A DNA stretch of 64,000 nucleotides, from contig CM049317.1 of assembly GCA_026874595.1 (NCBI GenBank), positions 22,886,901 through 22,950,900 of the forward strand, in the 5' to 3' direction. The notes below the pieces were generated by a model. It saw nothing but the letters and a program-made list of their open reading frames with translations, searched no databases and was not told the origin of the DNA. Of this stretch, positions 24,831 to 36,345 are shown in pieces. Position 1 is the first letter of the stretch. Each line of letters starts with the position of its first letter. Source of the DNA: Sipunculus nudus. Its lineage: Eukaryota; Annelida; Sipuncula; Golfingiida; Sipunculidae. The translations under genes and the position numbers were made by a program.

Positions 24831-24980
24831 TGGTGGCTTACATTGCCGCTAAAGCTGTAAATATTACATCGAGCAACGCTGGTAAAAAAAACACTGAGCT
24901 AAAATGTTGACATGAATTATGTTAATTATGTAATGACGTTCGGGCTTTTCAGAACTTAGTTCTAGCAAGTAGTTTAAAGC
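24831..24980 (+). promoter_or_regulatory. Conserved proximal region of receptor gene A
   Basis: Two blocks are retained between genes A and C. GCTGTAAATATTACAT lies at 24854-24869 (also in copy 0). TTAATTATGTAATGACGTTC lies in the span 24921-24940, followed by GGGCTTTT (C: 52035-52063). Both lie shortly before the first exon, so promoter function is inferred from position and retention. The TGACGTT core resembles a CRE/AP-1 half-site. No clear TATA box was assigned. Confidence 0.45.
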
Positions 24981-25037
24981 ATGAACTGTCGGCGCGACAG
25001 GAGGCGTATGTACGCTGCTATGATCTGCCATCCAGAG
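24981..25037 (+). other. First exon of receptor gene A (mainly 5' UTR)
   Basis: The exon ends at a good donor (CCAGAG|GTAAGAG, cut after 25037). The paired acceptor is TTTTCTCTAG ending at 25221, giving a 184-bp intron. The matching donor in gene C is GAGAG|GTAAAAG after 52152. The true 5' end is unknown; 24981 is simply the first ATG. That ATG is in frame with the main ORF across the splice and would add 23 residues before Met1, but it is not conserved in gene C, so translation probably starts in the next exon. Confidence 0.5.
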
Positions 25038-25233
25038 GTAAGAGTCCATTTTTGTTTGGAAAAACTTAGAAAACGAAAATGTAACTTCCGATTTTCTAAC
25101 AATATTATAGTTTACTTGTTTTCTTGTTTTGTTCTGAACATATCTTGTGAACCTCACGTTTGTTCTTAAGTTTTGTATGCGCGGTAACTGTGTGATTTAT
25201 AAAATGCCTCGTTTTCTCTAGGTTCTTGAGGGT

Positions 25234-28024
25234 ATGTATATGAAGATGAAGTTACTTCTACTCCATTACCTCTCTATCTTTCTTGTTTGCGCCAATATGG
25301 TGTACGAGCGTGAAGGTGACTTGAAGATTGGTGTGCTGACTCAGATTCGAATATCTCAATCCCTTTCAGATAAATGTGGAAATAAAATCATTCACCCACG
25401 TATGATGCAGTATATGGAAGCCTTCGCTTACATCATTGATCAAATAAATAGAAACAAAAATCTTCTTCCAAACACCCCCCTTGGATTTGTTTTTCTAGAT
25501 CACTGTAACCGACCCAGTTCTGCCCTTGTTCATGCTATGCAGTTTCTGCCGCAGAAATATGAGTGTTATAATAACAGTGATCATGCAAAAAACCTTTCCG
25601 ACGTCATCGCAGTGGTTGGAATGATGCCAAGCTCAGTTGCCGTGCTTATTTCTCCTTTATTGGGATATTTTGAAATTCCGGTAATTGCAGCAACGTCAAC
25701 TCTTCAAGACCTCAGTGATAAGGAAAAATATCCGTATTTCCTTCGTGTTTTCCCATCAGATCAATACCAGGCAAACGCCATAACAGCGATTCTTATGCAC
25801 TTTAACTGGACATATATTGCAATCCTATACAGTGATAATCAATATGGGGAGGGTGGTTTCAAGAATATTGCACGCCTTGCAAGAGAATCTGGCATCTGTA
25901 TCGCGTATTCTCACGAAATTGCAAAACATTATAATGACACTGTTAACAAACAAATACTCTATTCCCTACTGACTTTCCGTGGGGTGAGAGCTGTAATTTT
26001 GTTCGCAAATACCTTAGAAACACGTAATTTCTTAAAGGTCTCAAAACATGAAAGCACCGGCACCCGATTTGTGTGGATTGGAAGTGAGGGTTTAGGGGGA
26101 AACGCTTATACTGGTGTAGAGGAGATATCCCTCGGGAGCTTCTTCATGTCTGTGGAAACGCCAAACTATCACCCTTTTCAGCAATATTTCGAGTCATTAA
26201 CACCAGGTAATAACCCTTGGAATCCCATTTACCCGATGTTTTGGGAAGACATTTTTGGCTGTAACTGGAATAATGAAACATGTCGGAAATTGTATTCTAA
26301 TATTACACAGGCTGACGACTATTACTTTTCAAAATGGCCTTATTCAATTATGGATGCGGTTCTTGTTGTGGCGCACGGCCTTCATAATCTATTAAATCAA
26401 ACATGCTCATCGCTGTTTAGAAGGGATCTTCGAAACTGTATCAGTGGGAAATCACTTTATACCACGATGCTTGATTCAAATTTTCAAGGAATTACGGGAA
26501 ATATTTCATTCGACAGGAACGGGGATGTACTAATGGGATATACGATAAATCAATTGGTCAAATCAGGAGATCAATTCAGAATAAATCGAGTTGGAATCTG
26601 GGATATGAAGACGAAGGATATTACTATGTATATGGACAAGGTTCAGTTTTATGGCAGTGGACATGAAATACCAGTACCAACGTCTGTATGCAGCCAGCCA
26701 TGTGACGCAGGATATCAAATGGAAAAAAGCGACGTACCTTGTTGCTGGACATGCCATCCCTGTAGAGCAGATGAATTTCTCGCATCCAACAACTCGGTCT
26801 GTGCAACCTGTCCACCCTTTACGTGGCCAGATACAACCACAAGAAGGGAGTGCTTGGACATAGAAGCTTCCTATCTCTCACACACAGATGTAACAGGACT
26901 TATCATTATCATATCAGCTGCATTTGGTTGTATATTTAGTCTGATTGTTTGCATCATATTTTCCCGTCACAAAAACAAGAAGGCGATCAAAACATCAAGT
27001 GTTCATATTATGTTCCTAATACTTCTTGGCACTGCATTGAACAGTATGGCATCAACGGCCGTGGTTGTACCAGCAGGCACGATTGTGTGCTACATACGTA
27101 ATGTCAGCTTTCATCTGGCATGTACCATACTGTATGGAGCCCTAGCTACCAAAACAATCAGAATCTATCGTTTCTTCTCTGCAGCTGCCCAATACAAATG
27201 TCGCCTTAAATGTGTCGGTCCTGTAGAAACTTTACTACTCAGCATGACCCCAATCATTATACAGGTGAGCCAGCTTACATTAGGTGTCTTTTCTGGGAAA
27301 TTGATGAATTTATAGTTTTATTCATTTCAGCTATATATATATATACCAAAATATTAGTTTAATAACACATGTTCCAATATAGATTTTCGGAGGTTTCTTT
27401 ATTAGAATTTACTATTTATGAATCTTTACAAGTGATGTAAACAGAATCTATATGACAGAAAGTTCATACTGACATCCTGTTTTTCAGATCGGCTTGCTTG
27501 CCATTCTAATGACAATTTATCCCCCTGCAGCAAACCAGCACCAGCCTGTTGAGGTAGAGAAGTACGTTGAGCTGCGCTGTGTAACGCCAGCCGTCAGTTT
27601 CTTGGCTCCACTAACTCTAAACCTCCTCCTTTTGGCCGTGTGTGCCACCTTCGGATTCCTGACCAGGAAACTACCAGACTGTTTCAATGAGTCGTTATGC
27701 ATCTTCTTCTCAGTGGTGACCACGCTGGTCGTCTGGGCGGCCTTTCTGCCTACATATTATCTGATATTTTATGCCTACTACAAGGATATGCTCCTCGCAA
27801 TCGCCCTTTTGCTCAACTGTTATATATTTCTTTTTGGACTGTTTGGTCCAAAAATCTACGCAGTGTACTACCTGCGTGAAGAAGACATAAAGACATCAAC
27901 TTTCGAAACAGAATTTGGAAAAACAGTCCATTCGGTATCGACGGTCACAGGATCTTTGGGTCTCCCAGACTCATTCAATCCAGAAATCGACACAGTCCCA
28001 CCAGAAAATACAAACAATACTTAA
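25234..28024 (+). CDS. Class C GPCR, mGluR-like (gene A), join 25234..27264, 27488..28024
   Basis: The 855-residue plasma-membrane receptor is encoded by two coding exons with a phase-0 GT-AG intron (27265-27487). A signal peptide (about 3-22) is followed by a Venus-flytrap domain (about 27-485), a nine-cysteine domain (486-540, CCWTC core), and seven membrane segments from about 553. TM4 is split by the intron. TM3 Cys619 and the loop Cys708 (ELRCVTP) are placed for the class C disulfide. The TM6-TM7 end has FGPKIY, the mGluR PKxY motif, and the third-loop RKLPDCFNE resembles mGluR RKxPxxFNE. By alignment, mGluR backbone-binding positions Ser165, Thr188, Asp208 and Tyr236 are kept (S133, T156, D176, Y204) and Asp318 is Glu285. 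Arg78 is Tyr60 and Lys409 is Ser407, so glutamate itself is an unlikely ligand. Start 25234 is chosen; 25240 matches gene C's start equally well. A short Thr/Ser-rich tail ends the protein. G-protein signalling is expected from family knowledge only. Confidence 0.92.
27265..27487 (+). other. Coding intron of gene A (223 bp)
   Basis: The donor is ATACAG|GTGAGC and the acceptor is TGTTTTTCAG|ATCGGC, both phase 0. Gene C has the intron at the identical codon boundary (218 bp), and pseudogene B keeps the acceptor (TTCTTTCAG|ATCAGC). Reading through the intron would end at a stop near 27313. Confidence 0.9.
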
Positions 28025-31000
28025 AGGCTAAACTGTCTTCTTTACAACCCTTTCTCTTATCAACGTGAGGGTGGGTGGAGCGTTCTTGACGAAGAAGTTT
28101 TAATAAGGCGCACTGTGAAATAAATCATCATTCGTTCCAACTGGAGAAAAAAAGGCTGTTGGGGTTTCTCCTTAGATGTGTGTGCTATATTAACTTATGG
28201 AAGACGATGTGCGCGATGATACTTGGGTCATTATATGAACTGTTCAGAAACATTAAGGAAGCGTCACTGGTGGGTAAAGAATTGTATTAGCTAATTGTGC
28301 AGATATTTTGATATACATGCACACACAATAAGAACTTAAAGTATAATTTATCATTGAGGATGAGTGCAACAAACATCAAACGCAGCGGAGATAGGTCAGT
28401 CTCCGAATTATAAAATAGATGTTGTAAATTCTGTTATATTTAATGTTGTTCCCTGTCTGCTGCATGCTAAATATATCACTTATAACTTCAATTACAGCTA
28501 CATTTTGATTGGAGAAAACCGTCATTCGAAAACCGCCATTAACTTAGGTTTAACATTTCATAACAACAGGAACATAACATCTCATATCAACAATACTTGT
28601 CGAGGGACCTTTTTTCTAATTAAAGAACATCTATCATATCCGAAAATATTATAAACCCGCTATGAAGGCTTTAGTTCATGCAATCATCCCATTCCGGATG
28701 GATAACGGTAATAGCCAAATTTGTGGGTGACCTGCTGTTCATATTCAGGACGGTGCTGCTAGACTCTAGTTTTGGGTGAACAAATATAATACACACTACA
28801 CTTTCACTTATTAGGTTATATTAGCTGGCGACCGAGTAGAGAGTGATGTTCACTTATAGGTAATAACATTGATTAGCTCCAAATTATATCTCCGAACTGT
28901 TGAGTATGCAGATCCCTGTTAGATAATTTAGGTCATAATGTTCCAAGAAATTGTTTATACCTGTATCACGTCTGGTCTCCCGTGGCGATCCTGCTTTTGC
29001 AGTTGCTGCTTCCAGACTAGGGAATTCTATTTCTTAAGATAATGGTACCGCGAACAACATTTCGGCGTTTGAAAAGAACATTCTACTTACCTTTTTAGAG
29101 TTGCATTGTTTTAAAGTTAGCTAGCCTATTTTAGTCGAATATTCTCATCGGCTGTTAAGCATGGAATTTTTTACATGGCTTCATTGTGATGACTTCATAT
29201 TTAAATGTATATCTATATTGTAACGTGTGATAAACTGGGATATAGTCTGTTATTAATCCGGAAACAAGAAAATTGTCATAGCATATGAACAGATGTACAT
29301 AGTATGAGTGCAATATGTATTATTATTATTATTATAACCAAACTTGATCATAAGTCAGCTCCCACGTTGCTGTGGAATAAATTGATAGTAAGACCTATCG
29401 ACAAGTCTTAATCAATCTGGTCACGGAATTTATGGAAATAAATATTTACGTATGGTTTCAGAAAAGCCAGCTTCAGATACTACGTATCCTTCATGTACTT
29501 CGGTCATAGACTAGATATTAATACAATAATTACGCTGTTACTCGCCGGCCAGCTCTTCCACAACTTCTAAGAAATGTACATTCATATTATACATTCTCAG
29601 GAATGCAAGGATGAAGGGTTCCCTATTTTGGGTGCTCACAAAGTTGTGTTTCAAATCGTTTATTCTTCGAGATAATAATAATAATAATTATAATTATAAT
29701 AATAATAACAATATTTGAGACATGTTGCACATGAGCAATAGGATATTATATGAAGCTGTACACATGCACACATCGATGTTGTCATAGTAGCATTATTTAT
29801 AAAGTATCTGTGTACCCTGAATTTTGTTGAATTTTCAAATATAATTTATCCAAGCTACGTATACGTTTATCTCAATGGTATAACGTAACAGCCTAGTACA
29901 TACCAGTATATCAGGTTAAAATAATTTTGTAATATAATAAAAACTTCGTCGACAGAGCCGATCATCGATCGGTTTGTACGGATACAGATCGAAATACTTT
30001 ACTCTTCTCTTGGTCTAAAGAGCATTCGCTGTTTGTGTTTCCGTTTTTTATACCATTTATGAAATCAAGTAAAGAAAGTTATATTTTATTACATCTTTGT
30101 AGCTGCCATTTATATAATTCTCGCTAACATGGAATCTAAGTCTAAGACTTTCTTGGTTATATGTATACGTGCAATGATATAATTTCTTTTTTTAGGATTC
30201 CTGATCAGATTGATATTATACATAAAAATAAAAATAATGTTAACCAAACAATTGTTTTCCTTATATGTTTCTCTTTCAACATCGGTGATGATTATCATGT
30301 GGATCGTTCACAATCCACTCAGATAGACTGCATTAGCATAAATGTAAATCATAACATCAACTGTACTGCGATTATCATAGACATCTTTGACCGTACGTGA
30401 TATTCATACAAATAATAGTAGACTATTTCCAATCTATGTAGAACTCTGAAATCGCAAACCGTTCACCACTAAATTAATCATCACATTATGTAATTAGTGG
30501 TAAGCCATTCTGAATCATATCATTTTCATAGAGTAGAAGAGCCAGGACCAGCAACGGTACAAGGTTCATAGTTTTGCTGTTTCCAACGAAATGCCTAAAG
30601 AGTTTTTTAACGCTTACTCTAACACAAAATAAATACAAATATCCATAGGAAAACCAATGAGTCTCTATCAAAGACCTGATGATGTTACTTGAAGGTAGCT
30701 ACCTGGATACAGATGAGTCAATGACAATATGTTTAGTTTGTCAATAAAGCTATCACTAGTTCACTAAGCCATATGGAGCACTTTAATTCGATTGAGCGCT
30801 TCAGGTTCCTCTGAATGGTTTCTATTGGATTAATCGTACATAAAGATCTAAGATCTACATCTAAAAATCTAATAAACAAACGTAAAGGAAATTGTCATAT
30901 TCACAGAGACTTACTCTATCGTCGGTCTGTCATGAAAAAAATATTCGAATGTTTTGGAGGGATGTCTATATCCCAAAGGTTTTGGACTCAAAGAGCAATC

Positions 31001-31050
31001 ATAACATTTGCTAAGCACTGTAAACCCCAATAACATGTTTTCGGTTAAGA
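28025..31050 (+). repeat. 3' flank of receptor unit A (duplicated after gene C)
   Basis: This follows 55092-58735 nearly throughout, starting with GGC.AAACTGTCTTC..TACAACCCT. A polyadenylation signal AATAAA lies at 28119-28124, about 95 bp after the stop. An (AAT)n-type tract near 29670-29710 sits where gene C's flank carries about 230 extra bases. Conserved-looking short frames (for example 30161-30400) are frameshifted against the other copy and are not called genes. Confidence 0.75.
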
Positions 31051-31129
31051 AACAATTAATATTACGCCACTGAATAGATTGCATGAATACATATTTAAAT
31101 TGAATAAAAATGCTGATAATACCCCTTCC

Positions 31130-31660
31130 TGTCAGACACCATCACTCACCGGAAACCTGGCAGATTTGACAGAGTTCCATCTCCATATTTCGCAAGCAGC
31201 TGTTCGTTAGCTACCCTCCAGATAGGCTTTTCAAATTTGATAGATGTTGTTTTCGTGTAACACTGTGTACCAGTAACATTGATTGAAATACAAAGTGACA
31301 AGTTATAGACGGTACATAGTCATACAGGATATCAACTGAACTGATTGTATTATGTTCAACATGGGTTCTTAAGCAGTCATCAAGCCATGAAGTGGTTGAC
31401 CAGCTGCCGCTTACTTCTGTGTAACCGTTCCTGATGAATGCGTAATCCGAAATAATTGCTCGAATCTTACCTACTTAGTAATGGAGCAAACAATGGTCTA
31501 GATTTATGTACGTGGGCATTGAAATCACCAAGAATATATACTGCAGATTGTTGATCCTTTTCACGATCCGTTTCGATGCATCATAATCCTCTTGGTTGTA
31601 TCGAATCCTTGCTTTTCCATGCAACCACGATGTAGCTATGATTTAACAGCTCTCGGACTG
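31130..31660 (-). mobile_element. LINE endonuclease fragment, minus strand
   Basis: Translated on the minus strand, the region near 31500-31560 reads AVYILGDFNAHVHKSRPLFAP, carrying the GDFNAH endonuclease motif. Further downstream on that strand it reads VSGSWSTTSWLDDCL and ISSVDILYDYVPS, typical of the C-terminal part of APE-type non-LTR retrotransposon endonucleases. Frameshifts separate the pieces. No reverse-transcriptase part was recognised beside it. The clade was not determined. Confidence 0.6.
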
Positions 31661-33050
31661 CATTTATGAATTGAAAATAAACAATTTTTTTAAAACTATT
31701 ACTTCTCCTTTTCCTCCCATTACAAATGAGGAATGAGCTTAGCAGTTGTCGGATCAATTCTTTTGTATGTTATGTTAAAGGCTCACAAATATGTAGTTAA
31801 ATTCCTAATCAGATCCTATGCCTCTTATGCAGAGAAACATTTGGAAAGAGCCGTTCTATGCTAGGGGTCATGATCATTAGTCACTAGTCATTAGTACCAG
31901 TCCATTCGCCTGTTAATAAGGGCGTACAACCGTTCGTTATGGGGTTTAAAAACTCAGATAATCCCTTCACCAGGTCATTTGAAAGCTGAAGATGCTTTCG
32001 ACCTTTCCCTCTTGGAAGACATTCAGTTTTGTTTTGTGCAGTCCTGTTGCAGTAAAATTCTATAGTATTGTCATAATATGATACTGAATCATCGACATAT
32101 TTCTTAATCTGAGATATTGCTCGACGCTCTTCATTTCCGGAAGAGGATTATCTGCGAGTAAATCCCCGTCCAGAATGAGAAACTGTTTGAATGGAAACTA
32201 CACCAGAACTTAAAAAATGTTAAAAATACATACTGTAGTCGTTAAAACTATTTTCCTTATGAAACTTTTCATGTTTGGTTATTAATAACAAATTTCCATA
32301 TTATTGCCTTTTTTTACAGGCGAAGAAAAAAGATCCTTAGCCCTGGTGAAATGTGATATTATCTTTGTGCAGGACTCCACAACATCAGTATAAGTTAAAT
32401 ATTAAACGGGTTTGGGAAATAGATTGATTTCTCGAACGTTACTTGATCAGCGCGCAATGGATGCATTTGAGCACGCTACCAGTCAATGCCTTTCATGTAG
32501 GACTTGCCAAAGAACATAGTATCTTTATCAGATGACGTCACAGTATCCGGGTGCAAGGACAAGAACTTTTGCAGTGCTCCTGTACGTACCACATTTCATG
32601 CCTCTAATATTGAGAGTTGTCGGCGGGCGGCGTTCCATGCCAGATACCACGGTCATATTTATTATCTTAGTCTTATATGGATTGGCGCTGGTTATATAAA
32701 AGTCCATGGTAAATATAACAAGGCCTACAGGCCTTATGCGAACCTGTGTAATGAGATTACATCAGGTATAATGCTTCAATGCTGGACCATTACTTTTCAA
32801 GAACATGTGTAACATGTATATGAACAATGCAAGTACTAAAATCTTAGAACAAGAAACAATTAAACAAACATCACTGCTGAAATTCTGACATGGGTGCAGA
32901 CAACACAAAAACTAGAATACGAGTAGTCAACAAGCGACTACGTGTATCCGCCAAAATCAGAGTGGGACGGGTGAAGTGAGGCATGGAATGAGTGGCAAGG
33001 GGAAATAGAGTGATGTGTGGTGCATAATAGCCTGGATGTCTGCAGATGTA
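31661..33050. other. Noncoding stretch, no gene recognised
   Basis: This may include further decayed LINE sequence on the minus strand, but no motif was secure. The 102-codon frame at 32504-32812 shows no recognisable domain or splice context. Confidence 0.4.
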
Positions 33051-34480
33051 ATGTGTATGTAGGTTGCGCCACCTACAACAAAATCCAGAAAGCGGTCCAA
33101 GTTGTATACATATGCAAAATTTTAGGCAGATAATTCATACCACTACTTGTATATGAGTGATTTTATCCAACAGCAGACAAACAGAATGATGCTGTGTGAA
33201 AATGGTGGCAGGTGGCGCCACCAGTTTTGCATATGATAAAGAGCTATGTGAGATCTATAAACATGCAAAATGTTGGCCCAACTGGTAAAATGGTTACCGA
33301 GATATGAGCTTGGATGTCTGCAGATTAAACGTGAATGTAGGAGGTGCCACCTGTCATAAAATCAAGAAAGCCTCAAATTTTGTGTATGATTAAGAGCTAT
33401 GTGAGATCTTTACACATGCAAAATTTCCGGGGGATATGTCAAACCAGTCCTAAATGTCTGCAGCGTAAACATAAATGTAGGTGGCGCCACCTGCAACAAA
33501 ATCTAGAAAGCTATGCAAGATGTATAAACCTGCAAAATTTTAGGCAGATATGTCAAACCACTGCCGAGAAATGAGCGATTTTATCCCAAAGCAAACAAAC
33601 AGACGGACGCTGTGCAAAAATGGTTGCAGGTGGCGCCACCAGTTTTGCATATGATAAAGAGCTATGTGAGTTCTATAAACATGCAAAATGTTGGCCCAAC
33701 TGGTAAAATGGTTACCGAGATATGAGCTTGGATGTCTGCAGATTAAACGTGAATGTAGGAGGTGCCACCTGTCATAAAATCAAGAAAGCTGTCCAGGATG
33801 TATACACATGCAAAATTTCAGGTGGATAAGTCAAACCAATACAGTAATATGAGTGGTTTTATCCCAAGGCAGATGAACAGATGGACGCTGTGCATAAATG
33901 GTTGCACGTGGCACCACCATTTTAAGTGTATGTTATAAAGCTTTCCAAGGGCTACATTTGTGCAAAATCTTTAGCCTTATCGGTAAAACGGATTTCCCGA
34001 GATATGTAGGTTTATGTGTGGAAACAGACACACAAATGGACGCTGGGCAGAGAGGAAAGGTCAGAGGTCAACCAAAAATGAGGGCACAGCAGTTCACATG
34101 TCACTCGATCATAATTCCGAATTTTAAAAAATTCTATCCAGTGGTTACGGGGGAGTTCTTGGGAAACCTATGCGGCAGTGGCGGTCACAGCGGCAGCGGC
34201 GTCTGAGTGAAAACATAGTATCCACAAAACTCTGTTTAAGCGGATACAAAGATTGCAGCTGGCACCACCAGTCTTATATACAACGAAGAGATATATACAA
34301 ATGCCCAATGTCAGACAGATATGTCAAACCCCTCCCGTTAAATAAGCAGGGACAAACACTGTTCAAAAATTATTGTAGGTGGCGCCACCAGTCTTGTACA
34401 CTATAAAGCTACCCGATATGTATATACATGCCCAATTTTAGGCTGATGTATCAAACCCCTCCCGTGAAATAAGCAGGCGC
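33050..34480 (+). repeat. Repeat array with GGTGGCGCCACC palindromes, ~418-bp period
   Basis: A unit at about 33201-33370 recurs almost unchanged at 33619-33788 (418 bp apart), including TTTTGCATATGATAAAGAGC, ATGCAAAATGTTGGCCCAAC, ACCGAGATATGAGCTTGGAT and AGGAGGTGCCACCTGTCATA. Between them lies a related half-unit with AAAATTTTAGGCAGATATGT and GAGCGATTTTATCCCAAAGC. The 12-bp perfect palindrome GGTGGCGCCACC occurs at 33211, 33481, 33629 and 34379, with variants near 33065, 33340, 33758 and 33906. Another lies at 35904. Open frames here (33344-33574, 33898-34206) are repeat-derived. Confidence 0.75.
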
Positions 34481-34499
34481 ATTCGGTGAGTAAGGCAGT

Positions 34500-34905
34500 T
34501 GCCCCGTATGACCTCTGACAACTTGCTGCCTCAAGCTACTGCACTGAGTGAACTCTTGACCTGCACCTTGCTAGACTGAGTAAACTGTTGACCTGTACCT
34601 GGCTGCAATGAGTCAACTCTTGACCTGTTGCATAATCTGACACAGTTTGGCAGTCTGCCAAAGCTATAAATAGATTCAGGCTGAACTTTGGTGCAAATAT
34701 GTTGCAGTGAGCAGTCTGCCAAAGCTATAAATAGAACGCAGCTACTGCACTGAGTGAACTTTTGACCTATACCTGGCTGCACTTCTTCCAATCCTGGCAC
34801 TGTGCCAAAACTATTTATAGAGCTGACATCATCTTGGCTAATGGCCATGTTCAAGGCACTGGCAATCTGCCAATGGTAAACCAAGTGCTGCCATCTGAAC
34901 ACAAA
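34500..34905. repeat. Short-period repeat with three CTATAAATAG motifs
   Basis: CTGAGTGAACT.TTGACCT-type phrases recur near 34544, 34575, 34608 and 34749. TGCCAAAGCTATAAATAG occurs at 34656-34673 and 34717-34734, and its core is inverted at 34811-34820 (CTATTTATAG). The minus-strand open frame 34531-34902 is produced by this repetition and is not called a gene. Confidence 0.6.
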
Positions 34906-35339
34906 AGTGGTCCCTACTTGAAATAACTTTGAAATTTATTTTCCCAATACAAAATGCTTTTCAGCTGACTTTTTATAAAAAAGAAATCAGGAATATATGT
35001 GAAATTATTACGAATGCATACTGAATGCAAAATTAAAATACAGGTATATCTCATTGATGGCAAATTCTTGAATTAAGTTGAGTAGGGATACCAATAATTT
35101 ATAATCCACGTACAATTGTCTTTATATAGCCACAGAGAGCTAAATATCAATGATTGTAACATTGCCTGGTATGATGAATATTTTAAATCATAAATCTAAA
35201 TTTTGTAAAAGCTTTTACAAAAACTTTCTTGCCAATATTAACCAAAGATAACCTGGAATCTAAATTTCTAGTGGCATGATGTAATAGATGCTGATAAACT
35301 GGTGCCAGGCTGGATGTTACAGCATCACACAGCTCACAT

Positions 35340-36180
35340 ATATGGTAAAATGACTCAATTCAATCTCCATAATTCAGCCAAAAATAATTCACGTGGAACC
35401 ATTAATGACAATTATTATACGAATTATTGTAGGAATTACTCTTGTAAAATATTTAACAAACTGGCTTCAGTGGCATCAGTCGAAAAACGTTTTCCAGGTT
35501 TATGACTCATATAGGACGATACAGCAAACTGGCTAAGTTCAGCTTCCCGTAACTCAGCCAAAAAGCACTGAACCAAAACCATTTGAACAAACTTGAATTA
35601 TCAACATCTGAGGATAGTTAATGTGTGAGATTTAAGAATTTGGCCGCGTGGTTTTTGAGAAGAAGATCTTTGTAGCCACTGAGTTAAAATGGGCTGTTAT
35701 GGCATATGACTAAATTCAGCTTTACCTAACTTAGCCAAAAATCACTGAAAATAGACAATTTGAACAAACTTCAGAAAGCACTACCCTAGGATCATTTCTG
35801 TGTGATATTAAACATTTTGGCCATAGGGTTTCAGAGAAGAATGTTTTTGTAGCCCTCAGTGTGATACAGGCACTGATGACCCCGTACAAAAAATGCCGAT
35901 GCAGGTGGCGCCACCAATACCTCAATTTCAGATATGACCTATGCGACCAACATTGGCATAAAATTTGGTGAAGATAGCTACAGCCGTTTCTGAGATTTAA
36001 ATTTTAATATGCTTTTTTGCACAGTTAACAAAGTTCAACCTCTTGTTACTCGGCCAAAAATCTCCGAATTGGAACCATTCGAAAAAACTTGAGAAAGATT
36101 GTTTCAGGGATCATTTCAGTAGAAGAAGATTTTTAAAGCTTTTTTAGCTTTATCCCTATAAAATCTAAGAAAATGCGGTT
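35340..36180 (+). repeat. Diverged tandem repeat
   Basis: Units near 35355, 35535, 35710 and 36030 share AA.TTCA.C.TC....AACT.AGCCAAAAATCACTGAA, CCATTTGAACAAACTTGA, GGATCATTT.TGTGTGA and GTTTTTGAGAAGAAGAT.TTTGTAGCC. Periods are irregular (about 175-320 bp). GGTGGCGCCACC at 35904 ties this block to the array at 33-34.5 kb, suggesting one composite element. Confidence 0.55.
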
Positions 36181-36280
36181 AGAAAAAAAATAAACAAAAT
36201 CCGATATTTTTTTTTTGAATGACTGATTATTTGCAAAAAATGTGGTGATGCTAGCTCCTGCCGTTTTGGAGATAGCTATG

Positions 36281-36345
36281 GTTATCGAACAGACGACGCA
36301 CGACGCACGACAGACGACGGACGACGCCGCACCATCGCATAAGCT
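36281..36345. repeat. GACGACGGACGC-type low-complexity tract
   Basis: CGACGCACGACGCACGACAG and ACGACGGACGACGCCGCACC are followed by ATCGCATAAGCTCAC. This is a GC-rich repeat tail in AT-rich surroundings, probably the end of the preceding repeat element. Confidence 0.5.

Noticed and set aside
27265-27315. Read-through end of gene A's first long frame (693 codons)
   Set aside because: The last 16 codons are intron sequence. The GTGAGC donor, CAG acceptor and homology of the next exon to TM5-TM7 show splicing.
33050-34480. CRISPR-like alternation of repeats and spacers
   Set aside because: The repeats are long, diverged and in a eukaryotic context; units are 418 bp with palindromic cores, not short repeats with unique spacers.
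34531-34902. 123-codon minus-strand frame
   Set aside because: Generated by the short-period repeat at 34.5-34.9 kb; the protein is internally repetitive with no known domain.
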